Counted from the stretch's first letter, positions 40,772-49,553 are shown. The stretch is DNA of 64,000 nucleotides from Streptococcus sp. M334 (GCF_000187745.1 NZ_GL732486.1:544736-608735), one strand, 5' to 3'. Numbers and translations: made by a program. Notes: generated by a model from the sequence alone, not told the origin.

Positions 40772-41468
40772 TATTTCTCATATAATAACCAACACCACGA
40801 CGTGTTAGGATATACTCTGGACGGCTTGGTGTGTCTTCAATCTTCTCACGCAAACGTCTGATCGTTACGTCGACTGTTCGAACATCTCCGAAATAATCAT
40901 AACCCCAGACCGTTTCAAGCAAGTGTTCACGCGTAATTACTTGACCGATATGAGACGCCAAGTGATACAAAAGCTCAAATTCACGGTGAGTTAAGTCTAG
41001 TTCTTCACCGTATTTTTTAGCTACATAGGCTTCTGGAACAATCTCCAAGTCGCCAATTTGGATAGGCTGAGGTTTGCTATCTGCTTCCTGCTCATCTACT
41101 GGTATAGGATGAGAACGCCGAAGAAGAGCTTTAACACGCGCCTGCAACTCACGATTTGAGAAGGGTTTTGTCACATAGTCATCTGCCCCAAGCTCTAAAC
41201 CGATAACCTTATCAAATTCACTGTCTTTAGCAGAAAGCATGATAATAGGTACACTACTTGTCTTGCGAATGGTCTTAGCAACTTCTAAACCATCAATTTC
41301 TGGAAGCATCAAATCCAGAATAATAATATCTGGCTGCTCTGCTTCAAATTGTTCTAGCGCTTCACGACCGTTAAAAGCAGTTACAACCTCGTAACCTTCC
41401 TTGGTCATATTAAACTTGATAATATCCGAGATTGGTTTTTCATCATCTACAATTAATATTTTTTTCAT
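40764..41468 (-). CDS. walR: WalR (VicR) response regulator
   Basis: 234 aa OmpR/PhoB-type regulator. Receiver domain with phosphoacceptor Asp in IIILDLMLP (about residue 52), switch LSAKD, KPF; C-terminal winged helix with [21 protein letters not shown]. Essential in pneumococcus through control of PcsB. First gene of the operon, with AAAGGTG ribosome site and an extended -10 (TGATATAAT, 41490-41498). Confidence 0.96.
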   Translation of the reverse strand: MKKILIVDDEKPISDIIKFNMTKEGYEVVTAFNGREALEQFEAEQPDIIILDLMLPEIDGLEVAKTIRKTSSVPIIMLSAKDSEFDKVIGLELGADDYVTKPFSNRELQARVKALLRRSHPIPVDEQEADSKPQPIQIGDLEIVPEAYVAKKYGEELDLTHREFELLYHLASHIGQVITREHLLETVWGYDYFGDVRTVDVTIRRLREKIEDTPSRPEYILTRRGVGYYMRNND

Positions 41469-41489
41469 TTGTTCACCTTTTTCTCTACT

Positions 41490-41498
41490 ATTATATCA
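41490..41498 (-). promoter_or_regulatory. walRKJ promoter
   Basis: Minus strand TGATATAAT about 25 bases before the walR ATG. Confidence 0.6.
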
Positions 41499-41523
41499 AA
41501 AAAATAACAAGAAAACACAATAG

Positions 41524-42699
41524 CTAGTCTTTGCTACTGTCTAAGTTGGCTTTTGCATAAGCCTGCCAGATTTTTTGTTGGGGTTTAGCAAGCGGAACAT
41601 CCTTAAACTCTTCTGGTGAAAGCCAGCGAACTTCCCTATCTGAAAAATTATGGAAATCACTCACCTGACCTGCTACAATTTGAACATGCCATTTACGATG
41701 GCTAAAGACATGCTTGACAGTCTCAAAATAAACATCAAGCCAATCAACATCTAGGTCGTAGTCCTGCTGGAAACTCTCTTCTGGACTTGGGCCAAAGTTC
41801 ACACTTTCTTCTGCAACCTGATGAAAGAGGTCAAACTGCTCTTCTTGCGAAAAGTCATCTACTTCTATCAAGGGAAAATGCCAAAATCCTGCTAACAACT
41901 TTTCGCTTTCATTTTTTTCAAGAAGAAATTTTCCCTGACTATTTTTTACCACCAAGGCTTTAAGATAAATAGGAACAGGCTTTTTCTTGGGAGCCTTGAT
42001 TGGATAACGGTCCATGGTTCCATTCTGATATGCCGCACTGAAGTCCTTCACTGGACTCTCTTCTGGTCTAGGATTTACAGGAGCCTCAATGTCTGAACCC
42101 AAGTCCATCAAGGCTTGATTAAAATCACCTGGACGTTCTGGGTCAATCAAGATTTCCATCATTGCCTGAAAAATTTTGCGATTACTTGGAATACCAATAT
42201 CGTGGTTGACTTCAAATAGACGCGCCAAGACCCGCATGACATTACCATCTACAGCTGGCTCAGGCAAGTTAAAAGCAATACTAGAAATGGCTCCTGCAGT
42301 GTAAGGACCAATTCCTTTTAAACTGGAAATTCCTTCATAGGTGTTTGGAAATCGACCACCAAAATCAGCCATAATCTGTTGAGCAGCAGCCTGCATATTG
42401 CGAACTCGAGAATAATAGCCCAATCCCTCCCAAGCCTTCAACAAACTTTCCTCAGGGGCATTTGCCAAACTTTCCACTGTTGGAAACCAGTCCAAGAATC
42501 GTTCGTAGTAAGGAATAACCGTATCAACTCTAGTCTGCTGGAGCATAATTTCAGATACCCAGATATGATAAGGATTTTTACTTCTACGCCAGGGTAAATC
42601 TCTTTTGTTTTCATCATACCAAATGAGAAGTTTCTCACGGAAAGAAACAATCTTCTCCTTTGGCCACATGACGATACCGTATTCTTTCAAATCTAACAT
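41524..42699 (-). CDS. mutY: Adenine DNA glycosylase MutY, apparently clusterless
   Basis: Removes adenine paired with 8-oxoguanine. 391 aa with the HhH-GPD fold: catalytic Glu in WVSEIMLQQTRV, hairpin LKGIGPYTAGAI and catalytic Asp in AVDGNVMRV; the C-terminal NUDIX-like domain (about 245-385) reads the 8-oxoG side. After LMDLGSDIEAP there is no Cys-x6-Cys-x2-Cys-x5-Cys, so the usual [4Fe-4S] cluster cannot form. The ATG has no ribosome site; TGTTATACT ends six bases upstream, predicting a leaderless mRNA. Confidence 0.93.
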   Translation of the reverse strand: MLDLKEYGIVMWPKEKIVSFREKLLIWYDENKRDLPWRRSKNPYHIWVSEIMLQQTRVDTVIPYYERFLDWFPTVESLANAPEESLLKAWEGLGYYSRVRNMQAAAQQIMADFGGRFPNTYEGISSLKGIGPYTAGAISSIAFNLPEPAVDGNVMRVLARLFEVNHDIGIPSNRKIFQAMMEILIDPERPGDFNQALMDLGSDIEAPVNPRPEESPVKDFSAAYQNGTMDRYPIKAPKKKPVPIYLKALVVKNSQGKFLLEKNESEKLLAGFWHFPLIEVDDFSQEEQFDLFHQVAEESVNFGPSPEESFQQDYDLDVDWLDVYFETVKHVFSHRKWHVQIVAGQVSDFHNFSDREVRWLSPEEFKDVPLAKPQQKIWQAYAKANLDSSKD

Positions 42700-42705
42700 A
42701 TCTCT

Positions 42706-42714
42706 AGTATAACA
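42706..42714 (-). promoter_or_regulatory. mutY promoter predicting a leaderless mRNA
   Basis: Minus strand TGTTATACT, then AGAGAT, then ATG. A partial -35 (AGGACA, 42730-42735) lies 18 bases further up. Confidence 0.6.
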
Positions 42715-42748
42715 CAGAAGATTCTAACTGTCCTTTTCCTAGTATTAA

Positions 42749-42898
42749 TACTCTTCGAAAATCTCTTCAAACTACGTCAACGTCGCCTTGCCGTAGGTAT
42801 GGTTCCTGACTTCGTCAGTCTTATCTACAACCTCAAAGCAGTGCTTTGAGCAGCCTGCGGCTAGTTTCCTAGTTTGCTCTTTGATTTTCATTGAGTAT
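42749..42898 (+). repeat. BOX element, full form (boxA-boxB-boxC)
   Basis: 150 bp from ATACTCTTCGAAAATCTCTT to TTTCATTGAGTAT. The extra middle part relative to the 4962 copy contains the boxB hairpin CTCAAAGCAGTGCTTTGAG. It fills most of the mutY-pta gap. Confidence 0.92.
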
Positions 42899-42901
42899 AA
42901 A

Positions 42902-42925
42902 AAGCCTCTTCCCAAGGGAAAGAGG
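42902..42925 (-). terminator. Terminator after pta
   Basis: CCTCTT and AAGAGG arms with an inner CCC/GGG; the minus strand continues GCTTTTTATA. It is placed directly against the BOX element. Confidence 0.65.
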
Positions 42926-42933
42926 ACTAAATC

Positions 42934-43908
42934 TTATTGATGAACAGCTTGGGCTGCTGTGATAAGGGTCAACTTGTAAACATCATCAGCATTACATCCA
43001 CGAGAAAGATCGTTAACTGGCTTGTTCAAACCTTGCAAAACAGGACCTACGGCCGCAAAGCCACCAAGACGTTCTGCCATCTTGTAGCCGATATTTCCTG
43101 CCTCGATACCTGGGAAGATGAAGACATTTGCTTGACCAGCTACCGTACTTCCAGGAGCTTTCAGAGCTGCAGTTTCAGGAACAAAGGCTGCATCAAATTG
43201 CAACTCACCATCGATTTCAAGGTCAGGACGCAAGTCGTGAGCAATTTTAGTTGCTTCAACAACCTTATCAACACTTTCTCCAAATCCTGAACCTTTAGTA
43301 GAATAGCTTAGCATAGCAATTTTAGGTTCGATACCAAACATCTTAGCTGTAATTGCTGAGTTGATGGCAATTTCAGCCAAAGCTTCCGCGTCTGGATTGA
43401 TGTTGATGGCACAGTCTCCAAACAGGTAACGTTCCGTACCACGAACCATGAGGAAGGCACCTGATGTACGCGTTACATTTGGACGAGTTTTGATAATTTG
43501 AAGGGCTGGACGTACTGTTGAAGCTGTTGAGTGAATCGCACCTGATACCATTCCATCAACCAAGCCCATGTATACTAACATAACACCAAAATAGTTGACA
43601 TCTTCAACCAAAACCTTGCGTGCATCTTCTTCAGACATTTTGCCCTTGCGACGCTCCACCAAAGCAGCAACCATTTCTTCAAATTGAGGATAATGTTGAG
43701 GGTCAATGACTTCATAACCATCCATGATCCCTTCAATTTCAAGATAAATTTTAATTTTTTCAGGATTTCCAAGCAAAACAGGAATCACTTCTGTTTCTTT
43801 TACCAAGCGTTTAGTTGCTTGAAGAATACGAGGCTCTTCCCCTTCAGGGAGAACGATACGAGCATTTTTGCCAACAAGGTTGGCTTTGAGACTTTCAAAA
43901 ACTTCCAT
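42934..43908 (-). CDS. pta: Phosphate acetyltransferase
   Basis: Converts acetyl-CoA and phosphate to acetyl phosphate, the step before acetate kinase makes ATP. 324 aa, the short bacterial form without N-terminal regulatory domains. Family motifs VSGAIHSTASTVRPAL (about 123-138) and GNIGYKMAERLGG near the end are present. It follows the pseudouridine synthase gene after 43 bases, at the end of relQ-nadK-rlu-pta, with GGAG before the ATG. Confidence 0.96.
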   Translation of the reverse strand: MEVFESLKANLVGKNARIVLPEGEEPRILQATKRLVKETEVIPVLLGNPEKIKIYLEIEGIMDGYEVIDPQHYPQFEEMVAALVERRKGKMSEEDARKVLVEDVNYFGVMLVYMGLVDGMVSGAIHSTASTVRPALQIIKTRPNVTRTSGAFLMVRGTERYLFGDCAININPDAEALAEIAINSAITAKMFGIEPKIAMLSYSTKGSGFGESVDKVVEATKIAHDLRPDLEIDGELQFDAAFVPETAALKAPGSTVAGQANVFIFPGIEAGNIGYKMAERLGGFAAVGPVLQGLNKPVNDLSRGCNADDVYKLTLITAAQAVHQ

Positions 43909-43951
43909 GAGTTTTCTCCTTTAAAATAATAATTATACTCTGAATCAGTTT

Positions 43952-44848
43952 TTATAGAGTATTAGTTGATAACTGTTTAATAAGGTTACTGAAATCATCC
44001 GGCAAGGGACTTTCTAACTGCAAGTCTTGCTCTAAAAATGGATGATAAAAAGATAGGTAATGGCAATGCAGGGCCTGACGTTGGATGCCGTCGTCCAGAC
44101 TACCACCATACAAATCATCTCCCAACAAAGGAAAACCAATATGAGAAAAATGGACTCGGATTTGGTGGGTTCGTCCAGTATGCAGGCGAATGTCAACCAA
44201 GTGAATATTCCCATAAGATGCCACAATCTTGTATGAAGTATGGGCATACTTTCCACCTTTGGCCACACGTCTAGTAATAATGGAGTCTTCATCACGCGCA
44301 ATCGGAGCAATAATTTCCCCCTCTGACTCCAAATATCCATCACCTTTAACCAAAGCAAAGTAGCGTTTTTCAATGGACTTCTTCTGCAACTGCTTGTCTA
44401 ATCGTGCGTGGGCATAGCCGTGCTTGGCAAAGAGCATCAAGCCAGAAGTGTCCCTATCAAGCCTAGTCACAATGTGAACCTGCTGATTTTCATAGTCTTG
44501 CTTGACGTAGTAACCCTTGATAAAATTGGCAATTGTATTGGAGTGGTTGACACTAGGAATAGAAGCCACTCCATAGGGTTTGTTCAAGACTAGAAAATGG
44601 TCATCCTCATAGAGAATATTCAGTGGGCGCTCGATAGCTTCTAGAGTTTCAAAGCCTTCCTCAGCAGGAATATTGATGATAACTCGGTCTCCAATATCCA
44701 ATAGATAAGTTGCATTTTGCGGTTGGTCATTGACCAGAATAGCTCCGCCTCGAAACTTAATCTTGGCCAGCAGCCCTTTAGAAACCTCGTGCTTTTTTAA
44801 GAAGGTCTTAACCTTTACATGCTCATCTGCGATAAATTCAAACCTCAT
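43952..44848 (-). CDS. RluA/RluD family pseudouridine synthase
   Basis: Modifies uridines in rRNA or tRNA. 298 aa. An S4-like RNA-binding segment (about 14-60) precedes the catalytic domain, whose Asp lies in [13 protein letters not shown]; the RTHQIRVHF motif follows. Target site cannot be told from sequence. Its start overlaps nadK by four bases. Confidence 0.9.
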   Translation of the reverse strand: MRFEFIADEHVKVKTFLKKHEVSKGLLAKIKFRGGAILVNDQPQNATYLLDIGDRVIINIPAEEGFETLEAIERPLNILYEDDHFLVLNKPYGVASIPSVNHSNTIANFIKGYYVKQDYENQQVHIVTRLDRDTSGLMLFAKHGYAHARLDKQLQKKSIEKRYFALVKGDGYLESEGEIIAPIARDEDSIITRRVAKGGKYAHTSYKIVASYGNIHLVDIRLHTGRTHQIRVHFSHIGFPLLGDDLYGGSLDDGIQRQALHCHYLSFYHPFLEQDLQLESPLPDDFSNLIKQLSTNTL

Positions 44849-45675
44849 TCGTCCACCTCGCCGATAAATGCATCCTTAACACGATTCCAGAAACTGGTGT
44901 GGCTCGGTGACGCGACAAAGTGAATCTTATGATGATCGATTTGATACTCAATACGCTCAATATTGCGGAATGAATAAACGCTATTGTCAACAGAAATGGT
45001 ATGGTAATCGTTTCTCGTTGGAATGAGTTCAATCTTATCCTTTTTAGGAACAATAATGGAAGAACCCAGCGTTCGATAGACACGATTGTTTAGGCTGGCA
45101 ATTTCCGTCAACTGAAGAGCTTCAATGGTAGGGTGTAAAACAGCTCCACCAAGTGATTTGTTATAGGCTGTACTACCAGTCGGTGTCGAAACTGTTAGCC
45201 CATCTCCTCGAAAACGTTCAAAGGGGACACCATTGATTACAATATCTGTTACCATTGTTCGATCCGACCTGCGGATACTGGCTTCATTTAGTGCCCTGAA
45301 AATCTTCACTTCACCATTTTCAAGAAAGACCTTCACATTTAGAACAGGGTAAGAGACTCTTGCTCCCGTATCTAGCTGCAAATTAGTCACTAGCTTATCC
45401 AACTCAAAATCACGGTAGTCCGTATAGAAGCCCAGATGTCCCGTATGAACACCAATAAAGCGTACCTTGTCAAGTTGGTTTTCATACTTATGAAAGGCCG
45501 ACAAGAGCATACCATCCCCACCAATGGAGATGACAATGTCCGGATTGGTATCATTGAGTATAAACTGATTTCTCTTCAAACGATCTCGCAATTCATACAA
45601 AACCCTTTGACTCTGTGGTTTTCTATTGGCTATCAGGTCAATTCGTTTACCTGTATTCTTCATCTGTATCGTCAC
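44845..45675 (-). CDS. nadK: NAD kinase
   Basis: Phosphorylates NAD+ to NADP+. 276 aa; the family [11 protein letters not shown] motif (near residue 50) and the [15 protein letters not shown] loop are intact. Its start overlaps relQ by 29 bases, so translation is probably coupled. Confidence 0.95.
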   Translation of the reverse strand: MTIQMKNTGKRIDLIANRKPQSQRVLYELRDRLKRNQFILNDTNPDIVISIGGDGMLLSAFHKYENQLDKVRFIGVHTGHLGFYTDYRDFELDKLVTNLQLDTGARVSYPVLNVKVFLENGEVKIFRALNEASIRRSDRTMVTDIVINGVPFERFRGDGLTVSTPTGSTAYNKSLGGAVLHPTIEALQLTEIASLNNRVYRTLGSSIIVPKKDKIELIPTRNDYHTISVDNSVYSFRNIERIEYQIDHHKIHFVASPSHTSFWNRVKDAFIGEVDE

Positions 45676-46318
45676 TGTTTCCTACACCGTCATTTAATTT
45701 TCTACTCAAAGGATCAAACAGAGCCTGGGCTTCCTGGATATCATCACGAATTTTACCCATTTCTTCATCCAACTGATGGGCAATCTTGGCAGTAATTTCC
45801 AGTCGCTTTTTAATCTCCTCTGGGAAATCCCCTTGGTACTTGTAGTTGAGAGAATGTTCTATTGTTGCCCAGAAATTCATGGCCAAGGTACGTATTTGAA
45901 TTTCTGCTAAAATTGTCTTAGCACCATTAATGGTATCAACCGTATATTCTACTACCATATGGTAGGAACGATAGCCTGAGGATTTTCGATGAGTAATGTA
46001 ATCTCGCTCCTGTATGATCCGCATATCCTGACGTTTGCGCAAAATCTCCACTACTTCCTTGACGTCATCTACAAACTGAACCATCACACGCAAACCAGCA
46101 ATATCTTGCAAATCGTGCTCTAAGGTCGCATAAGTAATGCCACGCCGAGCCATTTTTTCCTTGATACTTTCAATTGGCTTGACTCGACCAGTCACAAACT
46201 CAATCGGAGAATGCTTATTTTGCTTGCGATATTGCTTACGAATACCACGTAGTTTAATCTTTAACTCACCAACAGCTTGAATGTAAGGATCTAGAAATTC
46301 TTCCCATTCTAAGGTCAT
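45647..46318 (-). CDS. relQ: Small alarmone synthetase RelQ
   Basis: Transfers pyrophosphate from ATP to GTP or GDP, making (p)ppGpp. 223 aa, the synthetase-only form without hydrolase or TGS domains. It shows [14 protein letters not shown], the [11 protein letters not shown] segment, and [10 protein letters not shown], plus the E-rich [17 protein letters not shown] motif. First gene of relQ-nadK-rlu-pta with AAGGGAGA before the ATG. A prophage is inserted on its upstream side. Confidence 0.94.
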   Translation of the reverse strand: MTLEWEEFLDPYIQAVGELKIKLRGIRKQYRKQNKHSPIEFVTGRVKPIESIKEKMARRGITYATLEHDLQDIAGLRVMVQFVDDVKEVVEILRKRQDMRIIQERDYITHRKSSGYRSYHMVVEYTVDTINGAKTILAEIQIRTLAMNFWATIEHSLNYKYQGDFPEEIKKRLEITAKIAHQLDEEMGKIRDDIQEAQALFDPLSRKLNDGVGNSDDTDEEYR

Positions 46319-46400
46319 ATATTCTCCCTTATTCTCATATTATCCTTCAAAAATATCTTTGATTTTTTCTCCAGATTCATATACAATAAATACAATGCTT

Positions 46401-46429
46401 ATTATACCATAAGTGAAAAACGTTTACAA
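46401..46429 (-). promoter_or_regulatory. relQ promoter at the prophage boundary
   Basis: Minus strand TTGTAA (46424-46429), 17 bases, TATAAT (46401-46406), about 80 bases before the relQ ATG. The -10 overlaps the candidate attL core, so the -35 may be supplied by prophage DNA. Confidence 0.55.
46402..46412 (+). repeat. Candidate attL core
   Basis: TTATACCATAA is repeated exactly at 52918-52928, outside the paired arm-type repeats at both ends of the element. At 11 bp it is short, so this is a suggestion only. Confidence 0.35.
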
Positions 46430-46513
46430 ATAGTTGTCATTGCTTTTCAATAGTTGAGTTTTTACTTATTTTTCTTTTAAATCATTTCTATTAATTTCTA
46501 CCGTTTTTTAAAA

Positions 46514-46534
46514 TCGTATTCATCTTCGTATTCA
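46514..46534 (+). repeat. Left integrase arm-type direct repeat
   Basis: TCGTATTCA-TCT-TCGTATTCA. The same 9-mer pair with a 3-base gap occurs at 52839-52859, right after the integrase gene. Confidence 0.55.
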
Positions 46535-46736
46535 TTTTCATAGTCATCTTTGCCCGTATAGTTGAGAAGGTGTCAATTTACTTCTAATAGTTTACAAAAG
46601 AATCAGTGAGCAATTTCACTGTTTTTATTTTTGACAAAACCACTACTCCTCCAAGCAGATGATTTTACTCATTTGAAATGCGTTTATTCGATTTACATTT
46701 CTTGGATTTTAAATCCATTTTTAAGCAAACAAAAAA

Positions 46737-46758
46737 ACCGCAAGCCTGAGCCTGCGGT
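46737..46758 (-). terminator. Terminator after the lysozyme
   Basis: ACCGCA and TGCGGT arms with an inner GC pair set; the minus strand continues TTTTTTTGTTT. Confidence 0.85.
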
Positions 46759-46805
46759 CTAGTGTACTATATTTTTGACTTTATACAGGTTTTTTAGTGA
46801 GTTCA

Positions 46806-47725
46806 TTAAGAAAGCAATTCATTAACTCGATTTTGAACCGCTTGTGCGTCGTAACCAGCGCTCGATAAATTATCATATCTTTCTTGACCGTTCCCCCACA
46901 AGCCTTGTAGCACTTCATTTGCTACGGTATCAAGGTCTGACTTAGCGTTTCCACCATTTAAAAGACTATTCACTCTGTCTTGTACAGCTTGTGCGTCATA
47001 ACCAGCGTTTGTTAAGTTGTCGAAACGTTCTTGTCCATTGCCCCACAAACCCTGTAATACTTCTTGTGCTACGCTGTCAAGGTCTGAATTAGCGTTTCCA
47101 CCATTTAGAAGACTATTCACTCTGTCTTGTACAGCTTGTGCTTTGGGCTTAGCTTCTTCATCATCTAGTAAAACAATGTTCTTGTCGTAAGGATTTGAAG
47201 AGTATTGCCACCAGCGAATACTATCCATGGATGGGAAATATTCAAAGTCAGCGTTCCCATCGTTCAAGCCATATCCTGCAATCCAAAGGCTATTTGGGAA
47301 TTTTGCAAGAATCTGTTCATAATAGATATTATTAAGTGTAAATGGCTTGTAGCTGTAATAGATTGGCTCATAGCCGTTTTCTTTGAGGATTTCCATAAAG
47401 CGAATACAAGCATCTGTGTTTGCCTGTTTATCTCCACTAGCGTGATCTTCGTAATCAAGACACAAGTATTTTACTTTTTGAGGTACATTATTAAGAAAGT
47501 AGCGTGCCTCTCGTTCGGCTTCTTCAATGTCACCTCCAAACCATGCGAAATGATAAAATCCAACAGGGGTTGATTGCTCAACTTGAGCGGACAGGCAAGG
47601 GTTGATATAGCTTGTACTTTCAGAAATTTTGATAATAGTATTCTGTGTACCCATGTCAGCCAAAATACCTGTAATATCGTATCCATTGTGGCTAGATACA
47701 TCGATGAATAAGTCGTTTTCTTCAT
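46806..47725 (-). pseudogene. Frameshifted GH25 lysozyme with CW_7 repeats (Cpl-7 type)
   Basis: Phage endolysin that would cleave the glycan strand of peptidoglycan. AGGAGG, six A, then ATG (47725) AAG AAA gives a perfect start. The lysozyme frame (NDLFIDVSSHNGYDITG) begins one base out, as if one A were lost from AAG AAA AAC. That frame has a TAG just upstream and no start codon until after the catalytic N-terminal segment. The rest is intact: GH25 body, then two full CW_7 cell-wall-binding repeats of 48 aa (DLDSVAQEVLQGLWGNGQER type) and part of a third. CW_7 binding does not need choline, unlike most pneumococcal lysins. With the base restored it would be about 306 aa. Confidence 0.88.
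46850..47145 (-). repeat. Tandem CW_7 coding repeats, 144 bp each
   Basis: Two nearly identical 144-bp units plus a partial unit, encoding the CW_7 modules of the lysozyme. They are prone to unequal recombination; Cpl-7 itself has three. Confidence 0.75.
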
Positions 47726-48460
47726 TTTTTTCCTCCTAGTCTTCGCCTTCGCTTGGCTAAAAGCGTTCAGTTCCATAATCTTCATCTTGGTATTAGTGCT
47801 TGGCTCCCACGTCATCCAGTAAGCTAAAGCAGCGTCCGCATGCTTCTTGGGTAGCAGGTCATAGCGACTAATATTGAAGTGGTCTTTAAAGTCAATCTCA
47901 GCTTGTCTAAAGACTGACTGAGCGAAAATCTTATCCGCATAAGCTGGACTGTCGATACCACCCAGGCATGCCACGACCCTAGCCTTACGCTTCTTCAGGA
48001 GCGATTGAGCATAGCTTGGATGAATCGGTTGCTCACTCTTCAAATAGTCAATATCTTCCAGCATGGTAGCCTGTTGCTCACGCAATTTCTTTTGACCAGT
48101 AAACAGAGCGATGAAAGCATCCTCGTCCAAATCCTCACGGATAAATCCGCCCTGCTTACGAATAGCTGGCAAGACCTCTGATGTCACCCAGCGTTTGAAC
48201 TCCTTGGCCTGAGGCAACTTGCTGGATAAGATAAGAGAGTAGAGCCCAGATTCATTGATGATGATAGTTTCTTGAACCCTTCCTAAATTATCTGTGAGGC
48301 CCTGTTTTAGGGCGTCATCTTCATCAACGTGAAGAGCAATTGCATTTCTAGCCTTGCTATATCCTAGGATGTCCGCAACATCTTTCCCAACGAACCACGG
48401 CTCGTCATCAATTGTCAAAGTACGGACTTCCTGCCCGTGAAAGTTAAAAATTTCGTTCAT
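47471..48460 (-). CDS. Phage antirepressor (Bro-N + ORF6C), reading into lysozyme
   Basis: Bro-N domain (about 1-100: EVRTLTIDDEPWFVGKDVAD, GLYSLILSSKLPQAKEFKRW) and an ORF6C-like C-terminal domain (about 130-235). Such proteins lift CI repression by binding repressor or DNA. From residue 246 (the Met at 47725) the frame runs through the lysozyme gene in the wrong phase to residue 329. The last 84 residues are therefore almost surely not native. The junction suggests that a large deletion fused the early region to the lysis region. AAAGGAA precedes the ATG. Confidence 0.82.
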   Translation of the reverse strand: MNEIFNFHGQEVRTLTIDDEPWFVGKDVADILGYSKARNAIALHVDEDDALKQGLTDNLGRVQETIIINESGLYSLILSSKLPQAKEFKRWVTSEVLPAIRKQGGFIREDLDEDAFIALFTGQKKLREQQATMLEDIDYLKSEQPIHPSYAQSLLKKRKARVVACLGGIDSPAYADKIFAQSVFRQAEIDFKDHFNISRYDLLPKKHADAALAYWMTWEPSTNTKMKIMELNAFSQAKAKTRRKKMKKTTYSSMYLATMDTILQVFWLTWVHRILLSKFLKVQAISTLACPLKLSNQPLLDFIISHGLEVTLKKPNERHATFLIMYLKK

Positions 48461-48478
48461 AGTATTCCTTTCTAAATT

Positions 48479-48487
48479 TGGTATAAT
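48479..48487 (+). promoter_or_regulatory. Promoter of the NDT-like gene
   Basis: TGGTATAAT, extended -10, 27 bases before an ATG with GGAGAG; the gene has its own promoter, independent of the phage early operon. Confidence 0.65.
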
Positions 48488-48513
48488 GAAAATAAAACGA
48501 TTGGAGAGAAAAT

Positions 48514-49134
48514 ATGACTGAAAGAATTTGTTTTATTGTAACTGCTATCGGTGAATCTGGAACAGAAACTAGAGATAGAGCAGATGAGGTTTTTTCTTAC
48601 CTGATAGCCCCAGTCTGTGAGGAATTAGGATATAAACCAGTACGAGTTGACCAAGTAGATGCAGTTGATAATATCAATGAAACTATTATCAACTACCTTA
48701 AGACTGCCCCTATGGTTGTAGCAGATATGACAGGACACAATCCGAATGCATTTTATGAATTAGGATTTCGACAAGCAAAAGAACTCCCCTTAGTTCCTAT
48801 CATACAAGCAGGTAATGGACTTCCTTTTGATGTTATATCCCAAAGAACTGTTTTCTATAACCTTTCTGTTGGAAAAATCGAGCAATCCAAAAAGGATTTA
48901 AAAGCTAAAATGAAAAGCTTTGAAAACTTTGAAATGCCTGAGAATCGTGCCGAAAGAGATCTTACACTTGAGGATCTCAATGACAATTTGAACAAAAAGC
49001 TAAACAAGATACTAAATCTGTTAGAGAAGCAACAGTCTTATTCTCCTCTCGTACACACGCATGATTTTGAAACATCGCATGACGGTAAGGTAATTATTAC
49101 ACGAACTAGAAAGAACCGTCCATTATTCCCCTAA
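48514..49134 (+). CDS. Nucleoside 2-deoxyribosyltransferase-like fold protein
   Basis: 206 aa. Residues 1-125 have the NDT/TIR-related Rossmann-like pattern: FIVTAIGESGTETRDRADEVF, MVVADMTGHNPNAFYELGFRQA (near 69-90) and PFDVISQRTVFY. A Lys/Asp-rich helical stretch follows (about 125-180), then a short beta tail. The fold can act on nucleosides or NAD-like molecules, and related domains serve as effectors in some bacterial defence systems. It lies in the opposite direction to the surrounding early genes with its own promoter, as morons do. A role in phage exclusion is a guess; the catalytic function is not established. Confidence 0.65.
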   Translation: MTERICFIVTAIGESGTETRDRADEVFSYLIAPVCEELGYKPVRVDQVDAVDNINETIINYLKTAPMVVADMTGHNPNAFYELGFRQAKELPLVPIIQAGNGLPFDVISQRTVFYNLSVGKIEQSKKDLKAKMKSFENFEMPENRAERDLTLEDLNDNLNKKLNKILNLLEKQQSYSPLVHTHDFETSHDGKVIITRTRKNRPLFP

Positions 49135-49252
49135 GATAAGAAATAGCTAGCTCTTGTTGACTTTGCAGTTCCCCAATCTCAGCAACTTTTTCATTTATAA
49201 GTCTAACGGTCCTCAATACTTCATTGAGGGCTGTTCTTTCTAGTTCGTTCAT
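49106..49252 (-). CDS. Small phage early protein, 48 aa
   Basis: Encodes MNELERTALNEV... to ...GIMDGSF. AGGAGGGG sits three bases before the ATG, one of the best ribosome sites in the prophage. It is predicted mostly helical, not recognised. Its 3' end overlaps the convergent NDT-like gene by 29 bases. It follows the 65-aa gene on the same strand by nine bases. Confidence 0.6.
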   Translation of the reverse strand: MNELERTALNEVLRTVRLINEKVAEIGELQSQQELAISYLRGIMDGSF

Positions 49253-49261
49253 CTTCCCCTC

Positions 49262-49459
49262 CTACTCCAGCACCTTACTGCCAACTACCAATCGTTTAAC
49301 GACAACGTCCATCTCCTTAAATTCGGCATTCTCTGCACAGTAGCGGACGCTCTCGCTAATGATGTGACAAATAGAAACGCCGTACTCGTTCGCCAGCTCC
49401 GTAGCAATCTCCCAGGCATCTTTGTCAATCCGTGTTACTTTTTGCGCTGCATTGTTCAT
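49262..49459 (-). CDS. Small phage early protein, 65 aa, possibly ribbon-helix-helix
   Basis: First gene of the early (antirepressor) transcript, in the position of cro. It reads RIDKDAWEIATELANEYGVS and HIISESVRYCAENAEF, a strand-helix-helix pattern like Arc/MetJ proteins, but no firm family match can be claimed. GAGGA lies seven bases before the ATG. It is transcribed divergently from the CI-type repressor across the operator region. Confidence 0.6.
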   Translation of the reverse strand: MNNAAQKVTRIDKDAWEIATELANEYGVSICHIISESVRYCAENAEFKEMDVVVKRLVVGSKVLE

Positions 49460-49509
49460 ACTATTTCCTCATTCTCTAACTATTTTCCCATCTGTGTTAT
49501 AATTCAATT

Positions 49510-49553
49510 AGTAATTTTTGATATGCGCCTGATTGCCGTCAGGTGCTTTTTTT
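49510..49553 (+). ncRNA. Candidate 44-nt RNA or attenuated leader
   Basis: An extended -10 TGTTATAAT (49495-49503) on the plus strand is followed about 20 bases later by a strong terminator: GCGCCTGA (49525-49532), TTGCCG, TCAGGTGC (49539-49546), then seven T. The transcript would be about 44 nt and contain no ORF. It is antisense to the leader of the 65-aa gene and points toward the repressor gene. Confidence 0.4.

Noticed and set aside
46411-46430. cre site upstream of relQ (TGAAAAACGTTTACA)
   Set aside because: One base too many between the TG and the CG centre; the match falls apart on alignment.
46850-47145. CRISPR-like array or minisatellite
   Set aside because: The 144-bp repeats encode the CW_7 modules of a lysozyme and have no spacers.
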